Part shown: piece by piece, positions 35,516-45,502 of the stretch | Numbering within the stretch: the first letter of the stretch is position 1 | Layout of the letters: each line of letters starts with the position of its first letter | Assembly: GCF_029850875.1 (NCBI RefSeq) | Contig: NZ_JAOVAM010000003.1 | Span: 124,001 to 188,000 of the forward strand | Reading direction: 5' to 3' | Length of the DNA: 64,000 nucleotides | Source of the DNA: Rothia similimucilaginosa | GTDB lineage: Bacteria > Actinomycetota > Actinomycetes > Actinomycetales > Micrococcaceae | Translations under genes and position numbers: made by a program | Notes under the pieces: generated by a model | What the model was told of the DNA's origin: nothing | What the model saw: the letters and a program-made list of their open reading frames with translations, nothing else | Database searches by the model: none

Positions 35516-36187
35516 ATGAACCAGCCCCTCAGCAGCATTATGAGCGAGGATTGGGCGGCAGCACTCGCCCCCGTCCAAGAGCAGATTCACGCCATGGGCG
35601 CTTTCCTGCGTGAGGAGCACGCGGCGGGGTACCGTACTTTCCCACCTGCTACCGATATTTTCAATGCGTTCCGCCGCCCAATGAGCCAGGTGAAGGTCCT
35701 TATTATTGGTCAGGACCCCTACCCCACTCCGGGTAATGCGATGGGTCTGTCGTTCTCTGTGCACCGTGGTATGCCTCTGCCTCGTTCGCTGAATAATATT
35801 TACAAGGAGCTGCAGGATGATTTGGGTATCGCCCCGGCTGATCACGGTGACCTGTCCTGTTGGGCTAATGAGGGTGTCATGCTGCTCAACAGGGTTTTGA
35901 CGGTGCGCGAGTCTGATGCGGGTTCGCACCGCGGCAAGGGTTGGGAGGAGATCACCGAGTGCGCTATCAGCGCGTTGGTGGCGCGTAACCAGCCACTGGT
36001 GGGTCTACTGTGGGGCGCGGATGCGCGCAAGTGCGCACCCATGCTGCAGCCGTACCCGAGCGTGGAGTCGACGCATCCTTCGCCGCTGTCTGCTCATCGT
36101 GGTTTCTTTGGTTCGCGCCCGTTTTCAACCGTAAATTCTTTGCTGGTGCAGCAGGGTGCGGAGCCGGTGGATTGGACAGTCCACTAG
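35516..36187 (+). CDS. ung: Uracil-DNA glycosylase, family 1
   Basis: 223-residue base-excision repair enzyme removing uracil from DNA. It has the water-activating Asp67 in GQDPYPTPGNAMGLSFSV, uracil-pocket LLNRVLTV (Asn), and the leucine-loop motif HPSPLSAHRGFFGSRPF with catalytic His. The E. coli enzyme has GQDPYH; Pro after Tyr is common in actinobacteria. ATG 35516 follows CAGGAG. A 17-base tandem repeat lies in the promoter region. Confidence 0.96.
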   Translation: MNQPLSSIMSEDWAAALAPVQEQIHAMGAFLREEHAAGYRTFPPATDIFNAFRRPMSQVKVLIIGQDPYPTPGNAMGLSFSVHRGMPLPRSLNNIYKELQDDLGIAPADHGDLSCWANEGVMLLNRVLTVRESDAGSHRGKGWEEITECAISALVARNQPLVGLLWGADARKCAPMLQPYPSVESTHPSPLSAHRGFFGSRPFSTVNSLLVQQGAEPVDWTVH

Positions 36188-36235
36188 GACGGCTCGCTAG
36201 GCACAGTAAAAGATCCAGCGTAAGAACTGACGCAA

Positions 36236-36302
36236 TGGATGTAGCGAAGGGGCGGTAGCATGTGAGTTGAACTCGTATGCTACCGCCCCTTCGCTACATC
36301 CA
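36236..36302. terminator. Very long bidirectional terminator
   Basis: Perfect 26-base arms around a 15-base loop between convergent ung and the exporter gene. Much longer than a usual terminator stem. Confidence 0.85.
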
Positions 36303-36340
36303 ATATATGCAATATTGACTATATACCCTTGAAAATAAGG

Positions 36341-38476
36341 TTAAGAATTTGCCGGCTCCACATTCCGCGGAGTCATAAAATGCTGTAGCGCGTACTGCAT
36401 CGTGTAATTGCCCAAGGCAACACCCGAAGCCATCGCCACAACAATTGAAACCGCCGTAATCATATTCTGTAGACCCAGAATCACATCCGTCTCAACCGTC
36501 AATAAATACATACCACGGAAGAACGACAGACCCGGCAGCAAGAACGTAATCGCCGGAATCGAGAAAATTGCCTGAGGCACATGCAGACGGTAGGCAAAAT
36601 ACGTGCTCAACGCACCAATCACAACCGCCGCACACGCCGTCGGACCACGACCAGTACTCGGCCCGGCAAACATCTCGTAGCCGTAATACGCCGCCAAACC
36701 GCAACCCGTAATGACCATCAGCCAACCGACCTTCACCAGTTTCGTCTGCAAGGTAATTGCAAAAGTTGCAATCGCTACCAGGAAGAAGAAAGACGCCGCC
36801 AGCGGGGTCGTCGGCTCGAAACGCAGCTGCTCAATATCCAGGGTCGGTCCGTTGAAAATATTAATCGCACTCACCGCGGTGGCAATACCAACCACCAGGC
36901 CCAAGAAGCTCATACCCGTCGATACAAAACGGCCCGCAGCCGTCACCGGGAAGCCATTGATCGCATCCTGCACGGCGCCCACCAGACGAGGAGTCGGCAA
37001 GAACATAATCATGCCCGCAGCCACCACCAGAGGTGCCGAAATCGCCTCTCCTTGACGCTGAAGCACCGAAAGAATGGACCCTTCACCGCCCAGCCAAATC
37101 GCCAAGAAAGTCATCAGACCCGCACTAGCAGCCATGCGGAAGAACGCCGGAATACCAATCGAACTCAACCACTGAATCAGCAGATACACGGGAATAAAGA
37201 TAATCGCAGCGCTCAACGCCGTCGCAAAACTCGCCCCCAGCGCCGCTGTCAGGGTTCCAGCACACGCTAGATTCGCTAGCCACACCACCAGAGGCGGGAA
37301 CGGCTTAGGGCGGTGCGTAATCTGGTTCAGCTTCAAATCAGCCATTTCCAGGGTCATACCGCCGCGAGTGATCTTGTAAATCAGTCCGTACACCTCAGAA
37401 AGTGCCTCATAGTTCTCCGTAGAGGAACGCACCACACGCACCAAAGTGTGGGTGAAGCGCTCCTCAGCGTTCACATTGCGCTTAGCGATGCGGGACTCCA
37501 TGTAAATATCGGGGTCCGACGTATAGTTGATGGTCACCGACTGGTTTGTAATATCCACTTCAACCGAGTCCAAACCATACGCCGAAGAAACCGCAATAAT
37601 CGCCGAGTCAACATCCATAGCATCCGCGCCATAGTGGAACATCGCCTCTGCCAGGCGCAAGGTGAAGTTCAGCGTGTCACGAGCGTATTCCTTCTCGCGG
37701 CGGAATGCCTCACGACGCTCATGGTCTTCGGTACGAATAGTCGGCACAAACTGACGCTGAGCAATCCGCTGGGCACCGCGCGGGGCAGCCGGTGCAGCCT
37801 CCTCAGCGCGCACGAAGGAGCGGAGGCGACGCGAACCCCAACGGCCACCACTACCGCGCCCAAACAGGCCGCGAGAGCCACCGTTGACCAGCGGTACGGA
37901 GGTGGTGGACATTGAGACAGGTCCAGTTTTCGGCACGGCGGTAGGTTCCGCACCGTAGCGTCGGGCTGCGTGAGAGTTCGGCACCTGCGGAATCATGCCA
38001 GTCATAGGTACCGGTTGGGAGGGCCGAGTCAGCGCCGCCTCAGTCACCATATTGCTTGAAGTGGTGGGGTGCGGGTCCTCACGGTATGCGTCCAGGTCGT
38101 CCACAGGTATGAGGGAGGGATCAATAACGGTGCGTGCACCGTGACTGTTAGAGCTCGGCTCGGGGTCGCTGGCGGGCTCTACCTCCTGCGCGGGGATGCC
38201 CATGTCCGCAGCTACTTCTTGGAGTACTTCGCTGACAGCTTCTGCTGCGACGGTACCCTCCTGAGTTTTCGCAGAGGGGGTCTGCCGAGCCAATACACGG
38301 CGTAATTTCTCGTCGGTGACCTGGTCTAGTGAAACCAGGGGAAAACCGCGCTTACCGGCAATGTAGCCTTCGGTAGTATTCTGCTCGCTTCCTTCCGTCG
38401 CGGCAGTGTTTGCTTCGCCTGCATGCGAAGCTTCCCGCGATGTGGAGTTCGCGGGGGTGTTCCTCGATTCTGCCAA
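36341..38476 (-). CDS. ThrE-type threonine/serine exporter
   Basis: 711-residue membrane protein. The N-terminal 250 residues are polar and low in complexity. Then come the ThrE (DUF1212) domain (about 265-500; FTLRLAEAMFHYGADAMDVDSAI, VRVVRSSTENYEALSEVYGL, LNQITHRP followed by membrane helices) and a ThrE_2 (DUF3815-like) set of helices to the end, about ten helices in all. The corynebacterial relative exports L-threonine and L-serine using the proton gradient. It is about 220 residues longer than C. glutamicum ThrE (489) because of the extension. The start appears to be TTG 38476, with GGGAGGG three bases ahead; no ATG fits as well. Confidence 0.85.
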   Translation of the reverse strand: MAESRNTPANSTSREASHAGEANTAATEGSEQNTTEGYIAGKRGFPLVSLDQVTDEKLRRVLARQTPSAKTQEGTVAAEAVSEVLQEVAADMGIPAQEVEPASDPEPSSNSHGARTVIDPSLIPVDDLDAYREDPHPTTSSNMVTEAALTRPSQPVPMTGMIPQVPNSHAARRYGAEPTAVPKTGPVSMSTTSVPLVNGGSRGLFGRGSGGRWGSRRLRSFVRAEEAAPAAPRGAQRIAQRQFVPTIRTEDHERREAFRREKEYARDTLNFTLRLAEAMFHYGADAMDVDSAIIAVSSAYGLDSVEVDITNQSVTINYTSDPDIYMESRIAKRNVNAEERFTHTLVRVVRSSTENYEALSEVYGLIYKITRGGMTLEMADLKLNQITHRPKPFPPLVVWLANLACAGTLTAALGASFATALSAAIIFIPVYLLIQWLSSIGIPAFFRMAASAGLMTFLAIWLGGEGSILSVLQRQGEAISAPLVVAAGMIMFLPTPRLVGAVQDAINGFPVTAAGRFVSTGMSFLGLVVGIATAVSAINIFNGPTLDIEQLRFEPTTPLAASFFFLVAIATFAITLQTKLVKVGWLMVITGCGLAAYYGYEMFAGPSTGRGPTACAAVVIGALSTYFAYRLHVPQAIFSIPAITFLLPGLSFFRGMYLLTVETDVILGLQNMITAVSIVVAMASGVALGNYTMQYALQHFMTPRNVEPANS

Positions 38477-38787
38477 TGTCCCTCCCAGATAGACAGTGCC
38501 TATTTAGTCTAACAAGGGCAGGATTCTGTGGTAGCACTGGCAAACAGAAATATCGCTTTTCTATCCAGCGGTTATATGAGCAAAAAAGCGCTCTACGATA
38601 TCTACAATAGATAGCTTCGTTGCACTGGAGAGAAATATAGGTTTCTAGTATACAGAAAATATTTTGGGAGATATTTTCAAGGAAAAATAAATATTATATG
38701 TACATTAAGATTTATACAAAGAAATATCTTCCATCTACCTTCACTCATAACTCAATAAAATACGAATTATTCATAATAAAATAAAGA
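38477..38787. other. AT-rich intergenic stretch
   Basis: About 300 bases, markedly AT-rich compared with its surroundings, between the exporter start and the ptsH terminator. It should hold the exporter promoter (minus strand). No gene longer than about a dozen codons was seen. Confidence 0.5.
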
Positions 38788-38817
38788 AATATCCCGCCAC
38801 CGAAGTGACGGGATATT
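38788..38817 (-). terminator. Terminator of ptsH
   Basis: A 13-base stem with CGAA loop, then TTCTTTATTTTATT on the minus strand. Confidence 0.85.
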
Positions 38818-38890
38818 CACGCTTTAAGGCTGTAGCCTTCACAGCCTCCGAAGTGCACCGCTTAGGGTTGACCTCAGAGGCGAGAGTCAA

Positions 38891-39169
38891 TTACTCAGCG
38901 TCGTGGTCGGTCTCGAGGATCTTAACCAGCGAGTCCAGAGCCTCTTCAGCACCTTCGCCCTCAGCGCGCAGGACAACAACGTCGCCGTGCTTTGCGCCCA
39001 GGGACATCAGGGACAGAATCGATGCAGCGTCCATAGCCTCATCTGCGGGCTCACCCTTAGCAGCAATGGTCACCTCAACGGGGAGGTCGCCAGCTGCCTC
39101 AGCGAAGATAGCTGCCGGACGTGCGTGCAGGCCAACACGGCTTGCAATAGTGGCTTCGCGCTCTGCCAT
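38891..39169 (-). CDS. ptsH: Phosphocarrier protein HPr
   Basis: 92-residue general PTS carrier that takes phosphate from enzyme I and hands it to IIA domains. The phosphorylated His15 is in VGLHARPAA. The region of the regulatory serine is conserved as AASILSLMSLGA, although an HPr kinase is not in the window. AAGGAG precedes ATG 39169. It is separated from ptsI by a terminator-like hairpin, so it may be transcribed on its own. Confidence 0.96.
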   Translation of the reverse strand: MAEREATIASRVGLHARPAAIFAEAAGDLPVEVTIAAKGEPADEAMDAASILSLMSLGAKHGDVVVLRAEGEGAEEALDSLVKILETDHDAE

Positions 39170-39290
39170 TATGTTTCTCCTTTGATTAAGGAACTGAAAA
39201 TATATCAGTACCTATTCTAAATGAACGGGGCGCTTCAGGACCCGCCCTTACTCTATAAATTGTACCGTTCAGCCATACGCTAACAAGTAC

Positions 39291-39334
39291 AAAAATGCCG
39301 GATGCAAAAATAAGACCCTGCACCCGGCATTTTT
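39291..39334 (-). terminator. Terminator of ptsI
   Basis: AAAAATGCCGG/CCGGCATTTTT arms with an inner TGCA pairing and TTTTTG on the minus strand, between ptsI and ptsH. Confidence 0.8.
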
Positions 39335-39402
39335 ACGGATCCGGACACTACCTCCACACCCCGTCGAGGGGCGGTAGGCAGAACACGGAATCGTTTTAAG
39401 GC

Positions 39403-41097
39403 TTAGAGGCCCAGCTCGTCCAGAATCGGCAGAGCCTTACGTGCGCTCTCCTTCGCCTCAGCAGAAGAAATCTGCTGCAGAGCGATAGCCGCAATCTGCT
39501 GTGCCTTCTCCTTGGTCACAGACTTCAGAACCGCAGCCACAGCGGGGATAGCGCCAGCATTCATGGACAGAGTGTCAACACCCAAACCAATCAGAACAAC
39601 AGCCAGAGCCGGGTCAGCCGCAGCCTCACCACAGACGCTCACGTACTTCTTCTTACCCGCGGTGACCGATGCACGCTGAGCACCCTCAACGGTCATCTTA
39701 ATCATCTTCAGCACTGCAGGCTGCCAGGGGTTGTTCAGGTGCGCCAGGTCGCCCAGCAGACGGTCAGCCGCCATGGTGTACTGGGTCAGGTCGTTGGTAC
39801 CGATGGACACGAAGTCGACCTCGCCCAGGATAGCCTCAGCGTTCATCACAGCTGCGGGGGTCTCAACCATCACACCGTGAACGGGCAGGCCAATCTCCTT
39901 GAGCATGTTCGCGAAGTTTCGCGCCTCCGAAGTGGTCGAAATCATCGGAGCCATAACCCAGATATCAGCGTCGGAGTTCTCCGAAGCAGCCTTAATAGCC
40001 TCCAGCTGGCGGGTCAGAACGCCCGGAACGGTCCAGTCGGTACGGAAACCACGAACACCCAGTGCGGGGTTCTCTTCGGGGTTCACGTTCAGGAACGGTA
40101 GGGGCTTGTCAGCGCCAGCGTCCAGGGTACGAACCACAATGTGCTTGCCGGGGAATGCGTCAAACACGGACTTGTAGGTCTTAGCCTGAGTCTCGATGGA
40201 AGGCTCAGCGTCGTGGCCCAGGAAGCCAAACTCGGTGCGGAGCAGGCCAACTCCCTCAGCCTTCAGGCTTGCAGCCTTCTCAGCGGACTTGCCGTCACCA
40301 ACGTTTGCGTAGAGCTCAACGCGGGTGCCGTCAGCCAGCACACCCTGACCGTCGAAGTCAGCGACGGGCTTGCGGTTTGCGTACTTGATTGCTGCTTCGC
40401 GGTCAGCGTCGGTGGGCTCGGTGTCAACGATGCCTTCGTTGGAGTCCACGTAGACGATGGTGCCGTCAGCAATGTCGGTCACGCCCTTAGCAGCCACAAT
40501 AGCGGGCAGGCCCAAGCCGCGAGCCAGAATAGCGGTGTGTGCCTGCGGTCCACCGTCAGAGGTAATCAGTGCAATAACCTTCTCGGGGTCCAGAGTCGCG
40601 GTATCAGCCGGTGCCAGGTCAATAGCAGCCAGGATGAACGGCTCGTCAGAAACGGGGATGCCGGGAGCCTGCTGGCCGGTCAGCTCAGCAACGATGCGGG
40701 CACGCACGTCGTGGATGTCGGTGACGCGCTCAGCCATGTAGCCGCCCAGGGCAGCCATCTGGTCTGCGAAGGAGGTTGCGGCCTCCCAGATTGCGCGCTC
40801 GGGAGCCATCTCCTGAGCCTCAACTAGCTTGATAGCGCTCTTGATGAGTGCACGGTCGGTAGCCATCTGAGAGGTGGACTTCAGAACAGCCTTACCGTCA
40901 CGGCCTGCATTCTCTGCGCGAGCCAGCAGGTCTTCCTTGACGCGGACCGATGCGTCCTTGATGCGCTGTGCCGCAGCCTCAGCGGTCTCACCGCTCAGAC
41001 GCAGACCATCCTTGGGTTCCTCGATGGGCTTAGGCATCTGAAGAACGGGGCCAATAACGCGGCCGGCATATACGCCGACGCCCTTGTAGGTAGTCAT
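39403..41097 (-). CDS. ptsI: PTS enzyme I
   Basis: 564-residue phosphoenolpyruvate-protein phosphotransferase. The N-terminal HPr-binding and phospho-His domain has the active His in GGPQAHTAILARGLGLPAIV. The C-terminal PEP-binding barrel has GLLRTEFGFLG, VVRTLDAGADKPLPFLN, NPALGVRG, SIGTNDLTQYTMAADR and the catalytic Cys in VCGEAAADP. It draws phosphate from PEP and passes it to HPr. ATG 41097 is chosen to give the family N-terminus MTTYKGVGV; an ATG three codons earlier is too close to AGGA. It follows fruA by about 100 bases without a terminator, so it can be part of the fru operon. Confidence 0.96.
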   Translation of the reverse strand: MTTYKGVGVYAGRVIGPVLQMPKPIEEPKDGLRLSGETAEAAAQRIKDASVRVKEDLLARAENAGRDGKAVLKSTSQMATDRALIKSAIKLVEAQEMAPERAIWEAATSFADQMAALGGYMAERVTDIHDVRARIVAELTGQQAPGIPVSDEPFILAAIDLAPADTATLDPEKVIALITSDGGPQAHTAILARGLGLPAIVAAKGVTDIADGTIVYVDSNEGIVDTEPTDADREAAIKYANRKPVADFDGQGVLADGTRVELYANVGDGKSAEKAASLKAEGVGLLRTEFGFLGHDAEPSIETQAKTYKSVFDAFPGKHIVVRTLDAGADKPLPFLNVNPEENPALGVRGFRTDWTVPGVLTRQLEAIKAASENSDADIWVMAPMISTTSEARNFANMLKEIGLPVHGVMVETPAAVMNAEAILGEVDFVSIGTNDLTQYTMAADRLLGDLAHLNNPWQPAVLKMIKMTVEGAQRASVTAGKKKYVSVCGEAAADPALAVVLIGLGVDTLSMNAGAIPAVAAVLKSVTKEKAQQIAAIALQQISSAEAKESARKALPILDELGL

Positions 41098-41199
41098 AGA
41101 GTTCATGTCCTATCTGTGGTTTGTCTACAGTGTAACGTGTTTTTTTCACACTCACGCCCGCAAACAGACGATCAAATGCAAGGTGAGGTTATACGGCCT

Positions 41200-43197
41200 T
41201 TACACGGATGCCTTAGAGCGGGCACCCAGGGACTTCAATACCACGTACAGCAACGCCGAAACAATGGTACCGGCAGCAACAGCCACCAGGAACATCAGCG
41301 GGTTCTGCGCCAGACCAATAATCCAAATACCACCGTGCGGAGCCGGAGAAGCCACGTGCGCACCCATGGAGATTGCACCGGCGATAGCGCCACCAACAAT
41401 GGTCGAAGGAATCACGCGAGCCGGGTCAGCCGAAGCGAAGGGAATAGCACCCTCAGAGATGAAGGATGCACCCAGCAGCCACGCAGCCTTACCGTTCTCA
41501 CGCTCGTTCTCGTTGAACAGCTTGGGGCGCAGAGTGGTTGCCAGAGCCATAGCCAGCGGCGGAACCATACCGGAGATAATGACAGCAGCCATGATTTCCT
41601 GGTTCACAGTCGCCCCCGAGGACAGGCCAGCGGTTGCGAATAGGTAAGCAGCCTTGTTGATGGGGCCGCCCAGGTCAGAAGCCATCATGGCGCCCAGAAT
41701 CAGACCCAGCAGCAGAGCAGAACCGCCAGACATGGAGGTCAGCCAATCCTGCAGGGTGGTCATAACCCAAGCCAGAGGCGCACCGAGCAGCAGGTACATC
41801 GCCAGGCCGGCAACCAGAGAAGTTACCAGCGGGGTGATGACCACGGGCATCATCGAGCCAAGCCAGCGAGGCAGCTTCAGGGTGCCCAGAGCGTACGCAA
41901 TCAGACCGGCGAGAATACCGCCAACAATACCGCCAAGGAAGCCCGCGTTCACCGCAAGAGCCACCGAACCGGCAATGAAACCCGGAGCGATACCGGGACG
42001 CTGAGCCAAACCGTACGCAATGTACGCGGCAAGAGCCGGAACCATCAGGCTCAGACCGAAACCACCGATGGTCTGCAGAACAGCACCCAGGTACAGGGTC
42101 CAGTGCACATCACCGAGGTTGAACAGGGTTGCCGAATCGAGAATTGCCTTGGTGTTCACATCGCCGAGATTCGGCATAGTAATTGCCTCGAAAACGAAGC
42201 CCAGGGCGACCAGAATACCACCGGCAGCAACGAACGGAATCATGTAGGAGATACCGGTCATTACAGCCTTGTAGATGCGCGAGCCCCAAGCGCCTTCGGT
42301 AGCGCCTGGGCTGTCCTCACCGCTGGATGCGGCAGCAGCAACGCGTGCACCGTTGGGGTTCTCAGCCTCAGCTAGAGCCTCCGCAATCATTTCCTTAGGC
42401 TCGTCAATACCGCGCTTGACGGCAGACTCGACAAAGGGCTTACCCGCGAAGCGGTTACGCTCACGCACGTTCACAGACACCGCAAAAATCACGGCGTCTG
42501 CGGCGTCAATATCAGCCTGGGTCAGCTTCTCATTACCCGAGGAGCCCTGGGTCTCAACCTTCAGATCGTAGCCGAGCTCTTCAGCAGCGTACTTGAGGGC
42601 GTCCGCAGCCATGTAGGTGTGGGCGATACCGGTGGGGCATGCAGTCACAGCAACAATCTTCTTCACCGGAGCCGAAGCAGCGGGGGTTTCCTGAGCGGAG
42701 GCGGCGGGGACAGCTTCGGGGGGCTTAGCTTCTGCCTTCTTCTCGCCTACGCCGAGCGCACCGTTGACCAGCTCAACAATCTCTTCAGCCGAGGAGGCTT
42801 CACGCAAGGACGCGGTGAAGCTCTTCTTCATCAGGGAACGTGCCAGGGTGGAGAGCAGTTTCAGGTGAGCCTGGTCAGCGCCGTCGGGTGCAGCGATGAA
42901 GAAAATCAGGTCGGCGGGGCCGTCCTTTGCGCCGAAGGAAACTGCCGGGTTGGGGCGTGCCATCGCCAGGGTCGGCTCGGTGACGGCAGCGCTACGGCAG
43001 TGCGGAATCGCAATACCACCGGGGATGCCGGTGTCGGTCTTGGATTCGCGTGCCTCGGCAGCCGCGTAGAGCTGCTCGAAGTCGGTAGCGCGTCCAGCGT
43101 TTACGACTGCCTGGGCAAGCTTGGCAATTACGTCGAATCGGGTCTCACCGAGATTCTCGTCCAACAGGACGAGATCTGCGGTAATCAGATCAGACAT
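41200..43197 (-). CDS. fruA: Fructose-specific PTS permease, fused IIABC
   Basis: 665 residues in order IIA (1-150; His66 in GIAIPHCRS), IIB (about 180-285; Cys in VTACPTGIAHTYMAADAL) and IIC (about 305-660, around nine helices; GPINKAAYLF, EGAIPFA). It imports fructose and releases fructose-1-phosphate inside. A Pro/Ala-rich linker joins IIA and IIB. GAGGAGG precedes ATG 43197. It belongs to the fruR-fruK-fruA(-ptsI) cluster, with a 177-base gap after fruK. Confidence 0.96.
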   Translation of the reverse strand: MSDLITADLVLLDENLGETRFDVIAKLAQAVVNAGRATDFEQLYAAAEARESKTDTGIPGGIAIPHCRSAAVTEPTLAMARPNPAVSFGAKDGPADLIFFIAAPDGADQAHLKLLSTLARSLMKKSFTASLREASSAEEIVELVNGALGVGEKKAEAKPPEAVPAASAQETPAASAPVKKIVAVTACPTGIAHTYMAADALKYAAEELGYDLKVETQGSSGNEKLTQADIDAADAVIFAVSVNVRERNRFAGKPFVESAVKRGIDEPKEMIAEALAEAENPNGARVAAAASSGEDSPGATEGAWGSRIYKAVMTGISYMIPFVAAGGILVALGFVFEAITMPNLGDVNTKAILDSATLFNLGDVHWTLYLGAVLQTIGGFGLSLMVPALAAYIAYGLAQRPGIAPGFIAGSVALAVNAGFLGGIVGGILAGLIAYALGTLKLPRWLGSMMPVVITPLVTSLVAGLAMYLLLGAPLAWVMTTLQDWLTSMSGGSALLLGLILGAMMASDLGGPINKAAYLFATAGLSSGATVNQEIMAAVIISGMVPPLAMALATTLRPKLFNENERENGKAAWLLGASFISEGAIPFASADPARVIPSTIVGGAIAGAISMGAHVASPAPHGGIWIIGLAQNPLMFLVAVAAGTIVSALLYVVLKSLGARSKASV

Positions 43198-43374
43198 ATT
43201 CCCTCCTCGGGTATGTGTTGGGGCGGGGATTCGCTCAGTGGTGCGGTGCTTCTCCCCTATATGGGTTCAAAGTGTGTGCAGTGTGTTGTGTTCGTATGTG
43301 TGTGGCTGTTTAGGTAGCACCGCAGCTTATATTCCCTTCTGAGAATAAAAGCTGGAGGTGTGAAAACAGCCGAA

Positions 43375-44325
43375 TTAGAGCTGCAACTGACGAACACTAA
43401 CCTTCTCAGGAGCGGTCTGCTCTAGCGAAGGCATACGGGTACCGGGCAGGGCAGCAGCAGCCGAACCGTGAGCTACCGCCTGAACCAGGCAACCGGGGGC
43501 ATCCTCACCACGAGTGTGAGCAATCAAGAAACCGGACAGCGACGAGTCACCGGCACCCACAGTGCTACGAACCTGAATCGGCTCGTGCACAGCGTGCCAG
43601 ATACCCTGCTCAGTGACCAGCACGGCACCGCCGCCACCGAGGGTGGCAAGCACATATTCGATGCCGTCGCCGAGTAGCTTCTGGGCGGTGCGGGCGGTCA
43701 GCTCGGGGCTGGCCTCCAGCTCCTCCCAGTTATCGCTACCGGTCAACTGAGCCAGCTCCTCCGAGTTGGGCTTAATCAGGGTCGGCTTATGCTCACCGGC
43801 AACGGTCGCAATCAGCGGCGCTTCAGAGGTATCAATAGCAATCTTGCCCTCGTAGCCGGAGGCGCGCAGTGCCGCCACCAGCTCGGAGTAGTAGGTCGGC
43901 TCCAGACCCGGAGGTAACGAACCAGCCAGAACCACCCAGTCGGCACCCTTGGAACGCTCAACTACCAGCTCGTCCAGCTTCTGACGCAGTTCGGCATCAA
44001 AAACAGTGCCGGGGGCATTCAGTTTGGTGGTGGTACCATCCGGATCAACCACGGTGATGTTTGAGCGAATCGGCTCACCGGTGGGCAGGTTAGTGAACTC
44101 GACGTCCACAGCCTGCAGTGCGGTCAGCACCGGGTCGCTGGCTTCACCGGGCACAATGGCGAGGGTCGACACACCGGAAACCTGCAGAGCGCGGGAAATA
44201 TTCACGCCCTTACCACCGGGATCCTGTACGGCACCGACAGCACGCTGCACGGCACCGTGAGCCAGGGGTGTACCAAGTTCAATGGTGCGGTCCAGGCTGG
44301 GGTTGGCGGTCAGAGTAATAATCAT
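43375..44325 (-). CDS. fruK: 1-phosphofructokinase
   Basis: 316-residue PfkB-family kinase turning fructose-1-phosphate into fructose-1,6-bisphosphate. It has the N-terminal LTANPSLDRTIEL, GGKGVNISRAL, substrate region LPTGEPIRSNITV, VVLAGSLPPG and the C-terminal anion hole/catalytic Asp in STVGAGDSSLSGFLIA. The ATG overlaps the fruR stop by one base (TAATG), which couples translation. Confidence 0.96.
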   Translation of the reverse strand: MIITLTANPSLDRTIELGTPLAHGAVQRAVGAVQDPGGKGVNISRALQVSGVSTLAIVPGEASDPVLTALQAVDVEFTNLPTGEPIRSNITVVDPDGTTTKLNAPGTVFDAELRQKLDELVVERSKGADWVVLAGSLPPGLEPTYYSELVAALRASGYEGKIAIDTSEAPLIATVAGEHKPTLIKPNSEELAQLTGSDNWEELEASPELTARTAQKLLGDGIEYVLATLGGGGAVLVTEQGIWHAVHEPIQVRSTVGAGDSSLSGFLIAHTRGEDAPGCLVQAVAHGSAAAALPGTRMPSLEQTAPEKVSVRQLQL

Positions 44326-45116
44326 TAGGCAATCACTATCTCAACATTTGCGGCCTCGAGTGCCTGGCGAAGGGCACCTTCGGGCTCGCGATCAGTAATG
44401 AGGGTGTCAATATCCTCAAATCCAGCGAAGCGGACCAGGGATTCCTGACCGAACTTCGCGGAGTCACAAAGCAAAACCACACGGCGGGCTGCCTTACAAA
44501 TTGCGGTCTTGACGATGGCTTCGTTCATGCCGGGGGTGGAGATGCCGAAGTGGGCTTCAATGCCGTTGGCACCGATGAAAGCAATATCGGGGCGCATGGT
44601 ACCGAAGTGCTCTGCGGCGCGTGCACCAACAGCAGCCCAGGTCATCTTGCGCAGCTGGCCGCCAACCAGTTCAAGGGTAACGCCCTCGGCTTCGGCGAGC
44701 TTGACTGCAATATGCAGTGCGTGGGTGATGATGATGCGGTCGTTGCCAGTCTTGAGGCTGAAGTTCTCGGCTCCGATGTGGTCGGCAAGAATTTCGATGG
44801 TGGAGCCTGCATCTAGGACGATGGAGCCTGCCTCGGAGTCGCGCAACATCTGGTATGCCTTGGTGGCGATGCGGCGCTTCTCGGGGGTGTTCATGCCCTG
44901 TCGGGAGGAGATGGAGGACTCCAGGGAGGTGGACTGCTCAATGGTGACCGCACCACCGTGGACGCGGCGGAGCTTACCTGCCTCTTCCAGTGCGGCGAGG
45001 TCACGACGCACGGTCTCCATGGTCACATCGTAACGACGCGCAAGGTCAGCGCCGTTGACACGACGTGCGGAGGCAACAAGCTTTGCAATTTCGGCACGGC
45101 GTTCTTCTGCGAACAT
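44325..45116 (-). CDS. fruR: DeoR-family fructose operon regulator
   Basis: 263 residues. An N-terminal DeoR helix-turn-helix (about 1-57; RRAEIAKLVASARRVNGADLARRYDVTMETVRRDLAALEEAGKLRRVHGGAV) precedes an effector domain (about 75-250) of the sugar-phosphate isomerase-like type (IVLDAGSTIEILADHI, FIGANGIEAHFGISTPG, LCDSAKFGQ). It is expected to repress the fru operon until fructose-1-phosphate binds. First gene of the operon; the 380 bases upstream are AT-rich and contain an AATACA-N6-TGTATT repeat at 45271-45288 that is a candidate operator. AAAGGA lies 11 bases from the ATG. Confidence 0.92.
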   Translation of the reverse strand: MFAEERRAEIAKLVASARRVNGADLARRYDVTMETVRRDLAALEEAGKLRRVHGGAVTIEQSTSLESSISSRQGMNTPEKRRIATKAYQMLRDSEAGSIVLDAGSTIEILADHIGAENFSLKTGNDRIIITHALHIAVKLAEAEGVTLELVGGQLRKMTWAAVGARAAEHFGTMRPDIAFIGANGIEAHFGISTPGMNEAIVKTAICKAARRVVLLCDSAKFGQESLVRFAGFEDIDTLITDREPEGALRQALEAANVEIVIA

Positions 45117-45445
45117 AACTCTGGTGTTCCTTTGGGCTAGTGGGAGGAAATCTGTGCGTTCTTTTCTGCATTCTGCTCGGCTTATATGGCCATGAGAGAC
45201 ATGGTTTCAGTGAGCCAGCAAAACACGTGAGGGTAATACTTGATTTTATGTGGGTTTTTGTGGGTGAGTCAATACAAAACGCTGTATTTACCAGAATATT
45301 ACCCGAATGTTCCCTACCGAAACCACACTATATCGGAGGTCACCGCCTGTTTATGTCTGTTTGACCTAATAAATTGTTGGGTTTTCTCACTCCCCCACCA
45401 TCCGCACAGTGTTAAACCCTACACAGCGCCCTAACAAGGCAAAAA
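45117..45445. promoter_or_regulatory. fruR upstream region
   Basis: About 330 bases without a gene. AT-rich at 45240-45310, with the inverted repeat AATACA-N6-TGTATT at 45271-45288. No other structure was seen before the terminator at 45446. Confidence 0.4.
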
Positions 45446-45489
45446 GTGGAGGCGCAGGCCCCAAGAACCCTCAAAACCAGCGCCTCCAC
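45446..45489 (-). terminator. Terminator of the VanZ-like gene
   Basis: Perfect 10-base arms GTGGAGGCGC/GCGCCTCCAC with a 24-base loop and TTTTT on the minus strand. Confidence 0.75.
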
Positions 45490-45502
45490 CGAGTGCAGCA
45501 CC

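Noticed and set aside
36581-37270. Arg/Thr/Gln-rich 229-codon frame on the plus strand
   Set aside because: Antisense to membrane-helix coding sequence of the ThrE-type gene; its composition is a shadow of hydrophobic codons.
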